Assembly: GCF_025995175.1 (NCBI RefSeq)
Contig: NZ_BAPV01000061.1
Location: 186,001-250,000, forward strand
Direction: 5' to 3'
Source of the DNA: Asaia krungthepensis NRIC 0535
GTDB lineage: Bacteria; Pseudomonadota; Alphaproteobacteria; Acetobacterales; Acetobacteraceae
Length of the DNA: 64,000 bases
The notes beneath the pieces are model-generated. The model was not told the DNA's origin, did not search any database, and saw only the letters and a program-made list of their open reading frames with translations. Below, one piece after another: positions 63,784 to 64,000 of this stretch (position 1 is its first letter; each line of letters begins with the position of its first letter). Both the position numbers and the translations under genes were made by a program.

Positions 63784-64000
63784 GATGAGGTTCCTTCCGC
63801 AATTGAGGTCACACGATCAAAGCCAGATGCTTTATCGTTGCAATAACGGTATGTGTGTCAAACTGTGAACGCAAGACTCGTTACATATCGTTATCGATCT
63901 CGCTGATTGAGCGTCCCGGAATGCCCCGTCAGTCACTTCTTGCTTTTCCTGCATGCAGCCCGCTGCCGGGTTTGGTGTCACGGCCGCCCTGACCTATGCT
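63784..64000. promoter_or_regulatory. Upstream region of the last receptor gene
   Basis: 217 bp to the window edge. It probably contains the receptor promoter. Repeated CGTTA/TAACG words (about 63836-63895) are present, but I cannot tie them to a regulator. No coding region is supported. Confidence 0.3.

Noticed and set aside
1-64000. Search for CRISPR arrays, tRNA/rRNA genes, insertion sequences and phage genes
   Set aside because: No regularly spaced repeats, no cloverleaf or rRNA sequence, and no transposase or integrase was recognised by eye; a dedicated tRNA or IS search was not possible.

Overview
The window is GC-rich, gene-dense DNA that looks like a chromosome segment of an acetic acid bacterium (Acetobacteraceae, Alphaproteobacteria). 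This rests on gene content: Hint proteins with AIDA-like repeats, a GMC oxidoreductase paired with a gluconate-2-dehydrogenase-subunit-3-like partner, a pyruvate-oxidase-like TPP enzyme, polyol dehydrogenases, an OprB porin and several TonB-dependent receptors. The genus cannot be fixed from the sequence. No rRNA, tRNA, CRISPR array, insertion sequence or phage gene was seen.

Layout. (1) 1-500: end of an MFS transporter and a shared terminator. (2) 548-19451: a surface-protein and lipid locus. On the minus strand lie a single-module reducing polyketide synthase, a degenerate acyl-AMP ligase and two paralogous AIDA-repeat/Hint proteins. Divergent on the plus strand lie a GT4 glycosyltransferase, two TibC/Aah-type O-heptosyltransferases and a fatty-acyl-AMP ligase. 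I read this as one system: a repeat protein is heptosylated, may be cut or conjugated by its own Hint domain, and a polyketide lipid is made next door. A Hedgehog-like lipid attachment is my inference and is not shown by the sequence. A 94-aa orphan and a Sel1 protein follow. (3) 20.9-25.9 kb: siderophore-type TonB receptor, carbohydrate porin, PhzF protein. (4) 26-29 kb: erythritol/threitol-type dehydrogenase plus dihydroxyacetone/erythrulose-type kinase. (5) 29.3-34.7 kb: translationally coupled TonB receptor, amidase, DUF3311 protein and sodium:solute symporter. (6) 34.9-37.8 kb: PiuC hydroxylase divergent from exbB-exbD-tonB, the probable energiser of the receptors. (7) 38.1-41.6 kb: Mla/MCE lipid transporter, followed by an outer-membrane porin.

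(8) 43.9-51.7 kb: oxidative metabolism, with an FMN 2-hydroxy-acid oxidase and catalase-like protein divergent from a TPP enzyme, a membrane protein, a gluconate-2-DH-subunit-3-like protein and a GMC oxidoreductase in overlapping reading frames. (9) 51.7-54.4 kb: a probable zinc-responsive divergon built round a perfect 18-bp palindrome, with a COG0523 GTPase on one side and a DUF1826 gene plus a possible divergent relative on the other. (10) 54.4-60.9 kb: a sugar/polyol operon (medium-chain dehydrogenase, AraC regulator, SDR, RbsB/A/C-type ABC importer). (11) 61.2-63.8 kb: a third TonB-dependent receptor with an unusual N-terminus.

Start codons were re-chosen where a ribosome binding site, signal peptide or neighbour overlap argued for it. 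Long open frames opposite the GC-rich genes were treated as shadows.
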